Program-made: the position numbers and the translations under genes | The notes under the pieces: generated by a model | What the model was told of the DNA's origin: nothing | Databases searched by the model: none | Seen by the model: the letters and a program-made list of their open reading frames with translations, nothing else | Assembly (NCBI RefSeq): GCF_011397635.1 | Contig: NC_064770.1 | Span: 21,545,707-21,609,706, forward strand | Direction of reading: 5' to 3' | DNA length: 64,000 nucleotides | From: Epinephelus fuscoguttatus | Taxonomy: Eukaryota; Chordata; Actinopteri; Perciformes; Serranidae | Shown: in pieces, positions 11,079-21,910 of the stretch | Layout of the letters: each line of letters begins with the position of its first letter | Numbering within the stretch: the stretch's first letter is position 1

Positions 11079-11468
11079 TAATATACAGAGATAGGATAAG
11101 TAGTTGTTTTGATGAATAACTTTAGTATATTGATGTAATGAGCGAAGATAGATAACTTACGCTAACTACTGTAGCAGCTCAACTCTGCCTGCCTCTGAGG
11201 AAAAGTGCGTGCTGCACAGAGCTCCAGCTTCCAGGAAAGTGGAGGACATCTCAGCCAGTGAAAATGTAGTTTTTCATTCAAGGGCGGGGCTGTGAGCTAA
11301 ACTTGCTTGGATTGGATGGGAAATCCTGTCACAAGCATTTTAGCGGCACATGAGGCGCGACTAGTGGTTAACCTTTTGTGTACCAAATGATTGGTGGGGA
11401 CATTTCAGCACTTACTGGGTATTGGTGTGGACACGACCCCACCGTCCCCACTAAAAATTACGCCAGTG
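11079..11468 (+). other. Spacer between Tc1 and L2 fragments
   Basis: No gene is recognised. The first bases after the TA may continue the interrupted L2 frame (AFNIQ). A stretch ending GTCCCCACTAAAAATTACGCC at about 11433-11465 looks like the end of another transposon, but no partner end was found. Confidence 0.4.
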
Positions 11469-11935
11469 CTTAGACTCACTCTGTCAATGCTTAGAACAAG
11501 TCAACAGCTGGATGCAATCAAATTTCCTTTAAACAAAGACAGAAAAGAAATCATTGTTTTTGGCAACAAGGAGGAAAGAATGAATGTTACTGCAGTTTCT
11601 GATTCCAGAGCTATAAAGACAAAAACCCCAGTCAGAAAACTTGGTGTTTATTTAGACTCAGATCTGAGCTTCAGCAGCGTCATCAAGGCAAGAACTGAAT
11701 CAGCATTTTATCATCTTTAAAAAAGAGCAAGATTTAGAGAAACTCATTCATGCCATAATATCCAGCAGGGTGGACCAATGGAACAGTGTCCTTTCTGATC
11801 TTCCCCAAAAGACAGTCAGACAACTTCAGCTCATTGAAAACTCTGCTGCTAGAATTCCAGCACCAACCAAGAGAACAGAGCACATTACCTCGTTCTTAAA
11901 TCTTTACAGTGGCTTCAAGTGACTTAATGGATAGA
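11469..11935 (+). mobile_element. L2 LINE 3' RT fragment, plus-strand copy
   Basis: Peptide pieces NKDRKEIIVFGNKEERMNV, VRKLGVYLDSDLSFSS and ARTESAFYHL match the RT C-terminal region of L2 LINEs. It ends shortly before the VA3 promoter. The same fragment recurs inverted at 22105, 24120 and 40300, where it is fused to a V-segment piece. A frameshift follows YHL. Confidence 0.8.
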
Positions 11936-12141
11936 TTTTAAAATGCTGCTGTTAGTTTTAAATGACTCAATAATCTCAGAGCAATAATGAATGAAAACAG
12001 AGCTGAGTGCTGAAACTCCTCCTCCTCCACTTCTCCTCTCCTCAGTGTCTTTATAAGCTTCAGTCTCTCTTCTCCTCACACTCCAACCCTGCTCACCTCT
12101 CAGCTGGACAGTAAGGGACGTTTACACCACACACTGACAAC

Positions 12142-12603
12142 ATGCTGGGGACCCTCTGCACTCTCATCACTGCTCTAACATGTAAGGAGGCTGACTTACT
12201 GCAGCTTTGACCTCATGTTGGATTCATCAGTCTGTGTGTTTCTCTTGACTCCATGTCATCTTGTTGTTTCCAGGTGTGAGTGCTGTGACGGTGGTGACAC
12301 AGAAGCCTCCTGTTGTGACGCTGAGGAAAGGAGAGACAGCCACCATGCACTGTAACCTGGGGACTGTGACTGACAGTGCTGCTTTCTGGTATAAACAGAT
12401 TCCAGGAGGAGTTCCTCAGCATATACTGAGGTTCCGTCATACTTGGAGCTCTGTAGTCTATGGCTCTGGTTTCTCCTCTCCAAAGTTCACATCTAATCAT
12501 CAGTCAAAAACAGATTATCGTTTGATCATCAACAATGTGGAGGAGGGAGACTCAGCAGTCTATTACTGTAAAACATGGGACAGCTCATTCAACGAGTTCG
12601 TAT
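12142..12603 (+). CDS. Light-chain variable segment VA3 (leader 12142-12181, V exon 12274-12603)
   Basis: A family A V exon driven by a family B promoter: the 140 bases upstream, with TTATAAG at 12051-12057, match those of VB1 and VB2, not those of VA1. The V exon has MHCNLG, FWYKQ and YYCKTW core residues. It is the most divergent of the common A members in its loops: CDR1 GTVTDSAAF, CDR2 region FRHTWSSVVYGSGF, CDR3 end KTWDSSFNEFV. The frame is open. It lies about 1.3 kb upstream of VB2 and 1.6 kb from J1. Confidence 0.9.
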
Positions 12604-12631
12604 CACAGTGATTTACACTGTGACAAAAACC
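12604..12631 (+). promoter_or_regulatory. 12-RSS of VA3
   Basis: CACAGTG, ATTTACACTGTG, ACAAAAACC. Confidence 0.9.
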
Positions 12632-13290
12632 TCCTCACTAAACACTTCTGCTTTTTGAGTCTCTGACACATCTGATAATAGAACCACAAATTAACTCAGT
12701 GTAACAACACAATGTGTAACATAACATTCTTCAAACATCGAGATGCTCTTATTTGAAGCTTACATGAATCTTTAGAGCTGCATCTTTAATTGCACATAAT
12801 GTCTGAGATTATCACATAAAACAGGATTTAAATGCTGCTGTGTCATGTCAGTTAACACTTTTCTTAGTCATAGAAATGTTACACAAGTTCCTCTAAATAC
12901 AGTAAATGTGATCAATAGTTTTGAGATACACAGGTTGTGATGATTGTTGAACTTCCAGATGAAGTAAATCTGACAGTAATCTGACTACAGTCATGTTACA
13001 TTAAGTAATCTGATTAGAATCCTGTTCACCTACATAATACACAACTTTGTGAGAATTCTTTATAATAAACTTCTAAACTAATGACAGTATGTTCATCCTG
13101 TGGTCTGTAAGATTACTTTAATAATGACACAGAGCAATAAACATAAATGAATCTGATATCACCACTGGAAGTGATAAAACTTACACAAAAATCATCAGCA
13201 GTTATCAAATATAATTTATAGACACAGTTTATGAGCAGAAGAAGCATCAGATATCTGTTGTTTGATGAGAAATGATTTAAACTGATGCAT
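12632..13290 (+). other. VA3-VB2 spacer, carrying the empty site of the gypsy insertion
   Basis: No gene is seen. The sequence around 13045-13060 (AGTTTATTATAAAGAA) is the uninterrupted equivalent of the two flanks of the Ty3/gypsy copy at 30715 and 40101, on the opposite strand. Confidence 0.7.
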
Positions 13291-13462
13291 GCTGTAGTTG
13301 ATGAATGAATGAAAACAGAGTTGAGTGCTGAAACTCCTCCTCCTCCTCCACTTCTCCTCTCCTCAGTGTCTTTATAAGCTTCAGTCTGTCTTCTCCTCAC
13401 ACTCCAACCCTGCTCACCTCTCAGCTGGACAGTAAGGGACGTTTACACCACACACTGACAAC

Positions 13463-13920
13463 ATGCTGGGGACCCTCTGCACTCTCATCACTGCTCTAAC
13501 ATGTAAGATATTCTTCTCAGTCCTTTTATAGCCCATATTTTCACACACAAACCTTTGACTCGTGTATTTTTCTCTGTATGTTGACAGATGTTGATGCAGC
13601 CAAAGTGCTGACCCAGACGCCTGCTGTCCACACAGTTTCTACAGGACAACAAGTTGTTCTCAACTGCAACATTCAGAGATATGATAGCCAATATGTCAGC
13701 TGGTATAAACAGGTTCCTGGTGAAGCTCCTCAGTATGTTCTGAGATTTCTTCATTCTAACAGTGCACCAGACAACTTTGGATCAGGATTCTCCTCAGACA
13801 GATTCAACTCTAAATCCTCATCAAACATAGATTACCAGTTCATCATAAAGAGGACAGAGACAGGAGACTCTGCTGTCTATCACTGTGGGACATGGGACAG
13901 CTCTGCTTCTGCAGTTGTAT
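13463..13920 (+). CDS. Light-chain variable segment VB2 (leader 13463-13502, V exon 13588-13920)
   Basis: A family B V segment, 232 bases upstream of the J1 signal, so it is the favoured partner of J1. It has VLNCNIQ, VSWYKQ and a second Cys in the context YHCGTW, where all other members have YYC or YFC. CDR1 is QRYDSQY, the CDR2 region FLHSNSAPDNFGSGF and the CDR3 end GTWDSSASAVV. The TATA box TTTATAAG lies at 13371-13378. The frame is open and the splice sites are intact. Confidence 0.9.
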
Positions 13921-13948
13921 CACAGTGATTCACACCATGACAAAAACC
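13921..13948 (+). promoter_or_regulatory. 12-RSS of VB2
   Basis: CACAGTG, spacer ATTCACACCATG, nonamer ACAAAAACC. This is the only V signal here whose spacer has lost the inverted heptamer (CACCATG in place of CACTGTG). Confidence 0.9.
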
Positions 13949-14180
13949 TCAGTGAGAGACTCACTGCAGATTTTATGAATTCTGATCAAAATCAAACAAT
14001 TTAAATCAGTAAACTTGGAACAAAAAAAGAACAGACATTAAATAAATCTCTTGTGAGAGACAAGAGTGTGTTTAGTGTTTTGGAATATAATGAGACTGAT
14101 GAAGTGAAGAGACGTTGACAGTGAAAGTTGGTCTCAACAGGATGTTTCAGTTCCACTCCCCTCATTAGTGAGAGTCAGGA

Positions 14181-14219
14181 GGTTTTTGTACAGCCATGTG
14201 TACAAACTGAATCACTGTG
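14181..14219 (+). promoter_or_regulatory. 23-RSS of J1
   Basis: Nonamer GGTTTTTGT, spacer of 23, heptamer CACTGTG. Confidence 0.92.
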
Positions 14220-14253
14220 GTATTCGGACAAGGCACCAAGCTGATTGTGACAA
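14220..14253 (+). CDS. Light-chain joining segment J1
   Basis: It encodes VFGQGTKLIVT plus one base, with the FGXG bulge motif of light-chain J segments, and then the donor GTAAGT (phase 1). The sequence is identical to J2, J3 and J4. After the donor there are 640 bases of J-C intron, matching the introns of J2-C1 and J4-C3, before the N gap at 14894. Its C exon would be expected near 15110 and is not present, so whether this J is used cannot be told from this sequence. Confidence 0.92.
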
Positions 14254-14893
14254 GTAAGTACTTTTTAACTCATCATAAAACAGCACAGATTTTATGTTTC
14301 TCATTCAGATTAAGAGAAAATGGGCAATTTATAATGTGATAAATAAAAAGAAAGAAATATTCAACACATTGTTTGGTGAATAATAGATAAGTGGTTCTAC
14401 ATCTGTTTGATATCAGGCTGTGTGTCTGAAGGCAAACGATCACAATTTTTAAGTATTTTCTACAAATATTCAGAAGGTTTTTTGATGGCAAAGGAGTTTT
14501 AAACATTTGGGCAACATTTACAAGATTATTTATTTTCATAACTTATGACAAGTTTTAACATTTCAAAACTCTGCATTAATTATTCTGTAAAGAGTATTTT
14601 ATATTGTGACATTAATAGTAAAATATTGTTCTTGTGATATTTATTTACTTATCCTCTAACGTTCTGATATATTTTAAACTTCATGTGAATATGATTGTGG
14701 CTGTTTGAAGTATTATTTTATTGGTGGTTAGATAGACACCACAAAGCAAAGTGACTTCTGATATACCTGAAACTGTCACAATGATTTAAATTATTATATT
14801 AGAATTTTAATAACATTATGTAAAGTACAGAGGGTGAATTAATGACAGTTTCCACCTCAACAATAAAAATTAACTCATGAAAAATGTTTCTAA
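14254..14893 (+). other. Partial J1-C intron
   Basis: The sequence is the inverted equivalent of 18760-19404. It is AT-rich with no gene, and it breaks at the N run. Confidence 0.8.
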
Positions 14894-14993
14894 NNNNNNN
14901 NNNNNNNNNNNNNNNNNNNNNNNNNNNNNNNNNNNNNNNNNNNNNNNNNNNNNNNNNNNNNNNNNNNNNNNNNNNNNNNNNNNNNNNNNNNNN
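14894..14993. other. Assembly gap of 100 N
   Basis: Exactly 100 N, the usual placeholder for a gap of unknown size. It lies where the missing plus-strand C exon should be and near the switch from plus- to minus-strand units. Confidence 0.95.
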
Positions 14994-15100
14994 CACCATT
15001 TAGACTAAACTGGTGTTTGTAAAGTCTATAAACACAATGATTGAACAAACATTACTATCACGTTCTGAAATTAATAGCATGGTTATCGTAGATTAGCGGG

Positions 15101-15275
15101 GCTAACCGTTAGCTGTTAGCCCCGTCAGCAGTGTCTGTAATGACTCATTAACTCTAAACGGTCTGTGAAAAACTAAGACATCCACTGGAAAAAAATATTT
15201 TTTTCACGGACCGTTTAGAGTTAATGAGTCATTACAGACACTGCTAACGGTGCTAAGAGCTAACGGTTGTTAGCT
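15101..15275. repeat. Long foldback (inverted repeat) next to the gap
   Basis: The arms 15101-15172 and 15199-15275 are inverted copies of each other at about 90 per cent, with a loop of about 26 bases. Both arms carry GCTAAC/GTTAGC-type ends. A second hairpin (15284-15315, GTTGTTAGTCCCT with its inverse) follows. It could be a foldback transposon or MITE. No coding capacity is seen. Confidence 0.8.
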
Positions 15276-15540
15276 TAACTTAGGTTGTTAGTCCCTCCAA
15301 AGGGACACTAACAACTCAAAGTACACGTCAAATAAAATTTCTCCAAACATGTTTCTTGTTATTTTAGGTAGTTATTATCACGCTAATGTATGTTCAAGTG
15401 TCCATTTCCCCCAATAAGTTGGTTTTAATTCGTTATTTGATTCTATAAACACAGTCTGACCATCTCGAGCTTTTATTTTGGTACTTCCGGTGACCGGCAG
15501 TGTGAATTTGCATATTAGCTAAATCTTTAGTTTCACCCAG

Positions 15541-15700
15541 AACATTTAGATTTAACATTTAACATTTAGATTTATATTTAGCATTTAGATTTAACATTTA
15601 ACATTTAGATTTAACATTTAGCATTTAGCATTTAGCATTTAGATTTAGATTTAGATTTAACATTTAGATTTAACATTTAACATTTAGGTGCCACATTTAA
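15541..15700. repeat. Degenerate AACATTTAGATTT tandem array
   Basis: About a dozen head-to-tail units built from ATTTAGATTTA and AACATTTAGC variants. No gene is seen in 15316-15870 apart from this array. Confidence 0.75.
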
Positions 15701-15869
15701 TATTTAGATTTACCTATTTAATATATTTCTAAGTTAACAAATATTGCTGTAAATGTGGTAAAAAGTGAAGTTAAAAAATTCACAATACTTTTTTAAACAT
15801 TGTTTAAAGCTAAATGTGACAAAATGTTGATGTTATTTTCAGTGTGAGACACTTTACAAACGGCACCCC

Positions 15870-16663
15870 ATACTCTCACAGGAGCTAGATATTAAAGTGC
15901 TTTTCTGTTTGACTTGTACATACTAAATATATCTTCAATGTTTTCCAGATTTCTGTTTTCTTACACTTGTATATTACAGTATGTGCAGTGAACAGTGTTC
16001 AGTAATAAGCAGGATGGAGAGGAAACATAACTGTTTATCTCTGATCTCAGTTTCATCACACTTTTCTGAAATGTCCTCTCACCAAGTGAACATGCTCCAT
16101 ATTAATAATGTCTCCTGTGATTCATTTATTGGAAACAATTTGTGAATACAGATGATATGGAAATCGTCAGTGTAAAGTTTTCATTTGGTTTTGGTTTTGC
16201 TGAACGTAACTCAGCTTTGTTTTTTCAGAACTGTGTAACAGATGACTTTAAGGTCTGTCTCATGAAACAGGATTGACAATTACTGCAGTTTGAAGTGTAA
16301 CAATCATCACTACCTGGTTACCAGAGGATTGATCAAAAAATATTTACTTCATTTTGTGTATTCTAACCAGTGTCTGCATCCGTCTATAACTTCAAGATTA
16401 TATATGGCAATATATAATCACATTTAAAGCCTGAATTACCAATATATCAAGATGTCAGATATTATGGATGAGGGTGGTGTGCATTTTTTTTTTTTGTGCA
16501 TTTCACAAATACATTTTGTCACTGATTAGTGTGGGAATAAGCCCAATGTTATCATTTAAATGTTGGAGAAAAAAGACTGAAACGTTTTGTCAGACAGAGT
16601 GTTGTTTGATGGCTCTATTATCAGATGTGTCAGAGACTCAGAAAGCAGAAGTATGTGTGAGGA
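15870..16663 (-). other. 3' flank of VA4
   Basis: The same sequence follows VA5 (20490-21260). The B-family V that comes next in that unit is absent here, and the homology stops at about 15870. No gene is seen. Confidence 0.65.
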
Positions 16664-16691
16664 GGTTTTTGTCACAGTGTAAATCACTGTG
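16664..16691 (-). promoter_or_regulatory. 12-RSS of VA4
   Basis: On the minus strand: CACAGTG, ATTTACACTGTG, ACAAAAACC. Confidence 0.9.
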
Positions 16692-17153
16692 ATACCTCCT
16701 CTGTAGCAGAGCTGTCCCATGTAGTGCAGAAATAGACTGCTGAGTCTCCCTCCTCCACATTGTTGATGATCAAACGATAATCTGATGTTGACTGATGATT
16801 AGATGTGAACTTTGGAGAGGAGAAACCAGAGCCATATTCTACAGAGCTCCAGCTGTGATGAAACTTCAGCACATACTGAGGAACTCCTCCTGGAATCTGT
16901 TTATACCAGCGAGCTGAACTGCCAGTCACAGTCCCCAGGTTACAGTCCATGGTGGCTGTCTCTCCTTTCCTCAGCGTCACAACAGGAGGCTTCTGTGTCA
17001 CCACCGTCACAGCACTCACACCTGGAAACAACAAGATGACATGGAGTCAAGAGAAACACACAGACTGATGAATCCAACATGAGGTCAAAGCTGCAGTAAG
17101 TCAGCCTCCTTACATGTTAGAGCAGTGATGAGAGTGCAGAGGGTCCCCAGCAT
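16692..17153 (-). CDS. Light-chain variable segment VA4 (leader 17114-17153, V exon 16692-17021)
   Basis: The leftmost minus-strand V segment, lying 1.1 kb 3' of C1. Core residues are MDCNLG, ARWYKQ and YFCTTW. CDR1 is GTVTGSSAR, the CDR2 region FHHSWSSVEYGSGF, and the CDR3 end TTWDSSATEEV. The frame is open. No J lies downstream on this strand within the window, so it can only rearrange to a J by inversion or by using an upstream J. The octamer block upstream of it (17616-17623) lacks the TATA-like run found in other copies. Confidence 0.9.
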
Positions 17154-17570
17154 GTTGTCAGTGTGTGCTGAGAATGGCCTTGTAACTTGGAAAGTCAGCT
17201 TACTGCTGACAGATCACAGGCTTTGGAGGATGAGGAGAGGAGGTGCTGGAGGAGCAATTTAATAGCACACTGAAACTGAGAGTGACTGACAGGAGGAGGA
17301 GCTTTGCTTCACTCTGCATGCTTTCTCACATTTGTTTGTTACGAAATGTCTTTGATTTTTTCATCATAGTCAGTGTAGATGAAAATTCTTATTCACAAAA
17401 TACAATAATGTCCTGACATCAAGACATCCTGCCTTTTATACATATTTCTTACTACTTTGGTTCCCAAGCATAAAGGAATAATTATGGCTACATTTTTCCA
17501 TAAATCAACGACAGACTTCTTTGATATACAACATTTTGAAAACTAAACTCTCAGCGTGTTTGCAGTCAGA

Positions 17571-17680
17571 GACAGTTCCCTCTGATTTTACAGAGAGTTG
17601 ACACTTCACCTCTTCATTTACATGGAGCTATGCCTGCAGGTGCATCCTGGGAAGGAAGAGAGGGAGGAGTAGAGAGGTGA
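17571..17680 (-). promoter_or_regulatory. Conserved inter-unit block with variant octamer, copy 2
   Basis: It has ATTTACAT (17616-17623; ATGTAAAT on the minus strand) and the CAGGTG E-box. It is a shorter copy: the ATAAATAAGGAGAGGAGG stretch between them is missing. Confidence 0.4.
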
Positions 17681-18040
17681 TGCTTCACTGATGGAGGATG
17701 AAAACTCACTTTCATTTGCTCATGTCATCTGATTTTTCTAACGTCTTAACCACTGTGAGCAACTAAAACAAGGCAAAGTCATATTCATCTTTCTGCTGTG
17801 CTTTTATTGCAAATTAACACCTAATAACAATGTTGCTTTATGATTTTGAATATAAATATTAAAGAAACAAGTCTGTCTGTTGTCTTTGTGTCCAGGATTA
17901 TTATCAGTGACATGAACAACAGGAGAAAAATACAATCTAGTCAAGGTGACAACATTTGCAGAACATTATCCTTTTAAATGATGTTTTCACAAGTACAAAT
18001 AAATACAAACACTTTTTCAACTGTTTTTTTTTTGTCTTAT

Positions 18041-18046
18041 TTTATT
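18041..18046 (-). terminator. Polyadenylation signal of C1
   Basis: AATAAA on the minus strand, about 170 bases after the C1 stop. Confidence 0.7.
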
Positions 18047-18216
18047 GAATGATTGTTGAAAACTGCAGCATTTGCAAAGCTGATACAACACCTCCACCTA
18101 ACTGTCACAACATTTATTACAAGCATGCAGACACATCTTTTCTAACATGTAAACCTTGTAATGAGCAAAGAGCACAAAGAGTAAAGAAGCAGATGTTAAA
18201 TGCTCATTGTGCTCCT

Positions 18217-18545
18217 CTACTGTTCTTCAGTGGGACAGTGGGACTTGTTGATGTTTTTCTCTGCAGTCTGGGAGCCCAAAGACACTTTACATGTGTAAAC
18301 CTTATCCATGTTCCAGTCTGACGTCTGGACGGCCAGATAGCTGCTGATTTGGAAGGTCTGGTCTGCTTGCTGAACAGCAGTGCTGGTAGAGATCCCACTG
18401 CTCACTGGACTCCCACCAAGCAACCAGCTCACATCTGCAAAAGGCACAGACTGACTGGACAGACAGACCAGAGAGGCTTTGTTGGACTGGAGCTCAGCAC
18501 TGGACGGAGGGAAGACTGTCAGGACAGGAGGAGGGAGGCTGGAGC
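18217..18545 (-). CDS. Light-chain constant exon C1
   Basis: A single C1-set immunoglobulin constant domain. The acceptor ATCTTCAG precedes GCTCCAGC, and phase 1 joins the J donor to give SSSLPPPVLTVFPPS. The domain has Cys in SLVCLSS, Trp in DVSWLLGG, Cys in VYTCKVS and a terminal Cys in NKSHCPTEEQ, which would bond the heavy chain. It has 109 residues plus stop, with five residues after the last Cys. The FPPS start and SDWNMDKVYTCKV core are light-chain type. I favour the teleost sigma (L2) isotype, since V has a 12-RSS and J a 23-RSS, which excludes lambda; a kappa-type L1/L3 chain is the alternative. The intron to J2 is 859 bases. Confidence 0.9.
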
Positions 18546-19404
18546 CTGAAGATACACAAAGGACATTCATCACATAACTAGGAGTCAAATCATTAACACA
18601 AAGCATGACAGCAGGAGATTCATTTATTGCTTGTGTTGACGATATAACCAACACGCTGAAGAAGTTAAGCATTTTGAATCTGCAGACACATTTAGAAATC
18701 ATCACCTAAATTATGAGCAGTGTTCCTTTTTAAAACATCAACAATCCATCAATCACAAATTCAGAAATATTTTTCATTAGTTAATTTTAATTGTTAAGGT
18801 GGAAACTGTCGTTAATTCACCCTCTGTACTTTACATAATGTTATTAAAATTCTAATATAATAATTTAAATCACTGTGACAGTTTCAGGTATATCAGAAGT
18901 CACTTTGCTTTGTGGTGTCTATCTAACCACCGAATAAAAATAATACTTCAAACAGCCACAATCATATTCACATGAAGTTTAAAATATATCAGAACGTTAG
19001 AGGATAAGTAAATAAATATCACAAGAACAATATTTTACTATTAATGTCACAATATAAAATACTCTTTACAGAATAATTAATGCAGAGTTTTGAAATGTTA
19101 AAACTTGTCATAAGTTATGAAAATAAATAATCTTGTAAATGTTGCCCAAATGTTTAAAACTCCATTGCCATCAAAAAACCTTCTGAATATTTGTAGAAAA
19201 TGCTTAAAAATTGTGATCGTTTGCCTTCAGACACACAGCCTGATTAAAACAGATGTAGAACCACTTATCTATTATTCACCAAACAATGTGTTGAATATTT
19301 CTTTCATTTTTTTATTTAGCAGATTATGAATTGACCATTTTCTCTTAATTTGAATGAGAAACATAAAATCTGTGCTGTTTTATGATGAGTTAAAAAGTAC
19401 TTAC

Positions 19405-19438
19405 TTGTCACAATCAGCTTGGTGCCTTGTCCGAATAC
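19405..19438 (-). CDS. Light-chain joining segment J2
   Basis: VFGQGTKLIVT followed by a phase 1 donor GTAAGT. It lies between VB3 (244 bases upstream, signal to signal) and C1, making a complete V-J-C cluster. Confidence 0.93.
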
Positions 19439-19477
19439 CACAGTGATTCAGTTTGTACACATGGCTGTACAAAAACC
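19439..19477 (-). promoter_or_regulatory. 23-RSS of J2
   Basis: Heptamer CACTGTG, spacer of 23, nonamer GGTTTTTGT, read on the minus strand from J outward. Confidence 0.92.
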
Positions 19478-19721
19478 TCCTGACTCTCACTAATGAGGGG
19501 AGTGGAACTGAAACATCCTGTTGAGACCAACTTTCACTGTCAACGTCTCTTCACTTCATCAGTCTCATTATATTTCAAAACACTGTTGGACTTGTTTCAA
19601 ACACTTTTGTCTCTTTAGAGGGATTTATTTCATGTCTGTTCTTGCTTTGTTCCAAGTTTATTGATTTAAATTCAATGATTTTGGTCAGAATTCATAAAAT
19701 CTGCAGTGAGTCTCTCACTGA

Positions 19722-19749
19722 GGTTTTTGTCACAGTGTGAATCACTGTG
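19722..19749 (-). promoter_or_regulatory. 12-RSS of VB3
   Basis: CACAGTG, ATTCACACTGTG, ACAAAAACC on the minus strand. Confidence 0.9.
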
Positions 19750-20207
19750 ATACAGCTTCATCAGCAGAGCTGTCCCATGTTGCACAGTAATAGACAGCAG
19801 AGTCTCCTGTCTCTGTCCGCTTTATGATGAACTGGTAATCTATGTTTGATGAGGATTTAGAGTTGAATCTGTCTGAGGAGAATCCTGATCCAAAGTCATC
19901 TGGTGCACTGTGAGAAGGGTAAAATCTCAGAACGTACTGAGGAGCTTCACCAGGAACCTGTTTATACCAGCTGACATAATTGCTATCATCTCTCTGAATG
20001 TTGCAGTTGAGAACAACTTGTTGTCCTGTAGAAACTGTGTGGACAGCAGGCGTCTGGGTCAGCACTTTGGCTGCATCAACATCTGTCAACATACAGAGAA
20101 AAATACATGAGTCAAAGGTTTGTGTGTGAAAATATGGGCTATAAAAGGACTGAGAAGAATATCTTACATGTTAGAGCAGTGATGAGAGTGCAGAGGGTCC
20201 CCAGCAT
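19750..20207 (-). CDS. Light-chain variable segment VB3 (leader 20168-20207, V exon 19750-20082)
   Basis: A family B V segment adjacent to J2. Core residues VLNCNIQ, VSWYKQ and YYCATW are intact. CDR1 is QRDDSNY, the CDR2 region FYPSHSAPDDFGSGF, and the CDR3 end ATWDSSADEAV. The TATA box lies at 20293-20299 (minus strand TTTATAA). With J2 and C1 it forms the most compact complete cluster in the window, about 2 kb from leader to stop. Confidence 0.92.
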
Positions 20208-20299
20208 GTTGTCAGTGTGTGGTGTAAACGTCCCTTACTGTCCAGCTGAGAGGTGAGCAGGGTTGGAGTGTGAGGAGAAGACAGACTGAAGCTTATAAA

Positions 20300-21267
20300 G
20301 ACACTGAGGAGAGGAGAAGTGGAGGAGGAGGAGTTTCAACACTCAGCTCTGTTTTCATTCGTTAATAAATGACAGGATTTATGTGTTTTCGTGTCTTATT
20401 GACAATTCAGTTTGTTCCACTTTTTTTTGTTGTTCTTCCTGTTGTCTTTGGAGACCTGCTGATGTCCTTTGAATCAGTATTAATACTCTTATAGGAGCTA
20501 GATATTAAAGTGCTTTTCTGTTTGACTTGTACATACTAAATATATCTTCAATGTTTTCCAGGTTTCTGTTTCCTTACACTTGTATATTACAGTATGTGCA
20601 GTGAACAGTGTTCAGTAATAAGCAGGATGGAGAGGAAACATAACTGTTTATCTCTGATCTCAGTTTCATCACACTTTTCTGAAATGTCCTCTCACCAAGT
20701 GAACATGCTCCATATTAATAATGTCTCCTGTGATTCATTTATTGGAAACAATCTGTGAATATAGATGATATGGAAATCATCAGTGTAAAGTTTTCATTTG
20801 GTTTTGCTGAACGTAACTCAGCTTTGTTTTTTCAGAACTGTGTAACAGATGACTTTAAGGTCTGTCTCATGAAACAGGATTGACAATTACTGCAGTTTGA
20901 AGTGTAACAATCATCACTACCTGGTTACCAGAGGATTGATCGAAAAATATGTACTTCATTTTATGTATTCTAACCAGTGTCTGCATCCGTCTATAACTTC
21001 AAGATTATATATGGCAATATACTGTCACATTTAAAGCCTGAATTACCAATATATCAAGATGTCAGATATTATGGATGAGGATGTAGTGTAGTATTAATTT
21101 TGTAATGTTTTCACAAATACATTTTGTCAGTGTGGGAATTAGTCTAATATTATCGTTGAAATGTTGGAGAAAAAAAAAATTATAATGTGTTGTTACACAG
21201 AGTGTTGTTTGATGTCTCTTTTATCAGATGTGTCAGAGACTCAAAAAGCAGAAGTATGTAGTGAGGA
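20300..21267 (-). other. VA5-VB3 spacer
   Basis: No gene is seen. It is the unit-typical spacer with pyrimidine-rich family B promoter sequence at its left end. It is nearly identical to 15870-16660 over most of its length. Confidence 0.6.
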
Positions 21268-21295
21268 GGTTTTTGTCACAGTGTAAATCACTGTG
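21268..21295 (-). promoter_or_regulatory. 12-RSS of VA5
   Basis: CACAGTG, ATTTACACTGTG, ACAAAAACC on the minus strand. Confidence 0.9.
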
Positions 21296-21754
21296 ATACC
21301 CTCTCTTTAGCAGAGCTGTCCCATGTTTCACAGTAATAGACTGCTGAGTCTCCCTCCTCCACATTGTTGATGATCAAACGATAATCTGTTGTTGACTGAT
21401 GATTAGATGTGAACTTTGGAGAGGAGAAACCAGAGCCATAATAAACAGAGCTCCAGCTGTGATGAAACCTCAGCACATACTGAGGAACTCCTCCTGGAAT
21501 CTGTTTATACCAGACTGCTTGATTAGTACCAGTCCCCAGGTTACAGTCCATGGTGGCTGTCTCTCCTTTCCTCAGCGCCACAACAGGAGGCTTCTGTGTC
21601 ACCACCGTCACACCACTCACACCTGGAAACAACAAGATGACATGGAGTCAAGAGAAACACACAGACTGATGAATCCAACATGAGGTCAAAGCTGCAGTAA
21701 GTCAGCCTCCTTACATGTTAGAGCAGTGATGAGAGTGCAGAGGGTCCCCAGCAT
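21296..21754 (-). CDS. Light-chain variable segment VA5 (leader 21715-21754, V exon 21296-21622)
   Basis: Family A, open frame. It starts VSGVTVVTQ (Gly where most have Ala). Core residues are MDCNLG, VWYKQ and YYCETW. CDR1 is GTGTNQA, the CDR2 region FHHSWSSVYYGSGF, and the CDR3 end ETWDSSAKERV. Upstream promoter sequence is conserved only to about 21910, where it is joined to an inverted J-C intron fragment, so the octamer-like motif and the octamer block of other A units are missing. Confidence 0.9.
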
Positions 21755-21910
21755 GTTGTCAGTGTGTGCTGAGAATGGCCTTGTAACTTGGAAAGTCAGC
21801 TTACTGCTGACAGATCACAGGCTTTGGAGGATGAGGAGAGGAGGTGCTGGAGGAGCAATTTAATAGCACACTGAAACTGAGAGTGACTGACAGGAGGAGG
21901 AGCTTTGCTT

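Noticed and set aside
14799-14999. A frame reading across the N gap
   Set aside because: Unknown bases cannot support a coding call.
15541-15700. The ATTTAGATTTAACA array considered as a CRISPR array or telomere-like repeat
   Set aside because: Units are adjacent without spacers and degenerate, and the host is a vertebrate. It is a plain tandem repeat.
18049-18321. A 90-codon plus-strand open frame opposite each C exon 3' end (also 28246, 42569)
   Set aside because: Antisense to the C exon and 3' UTR, repeated with the unit, with no recognisable domain.
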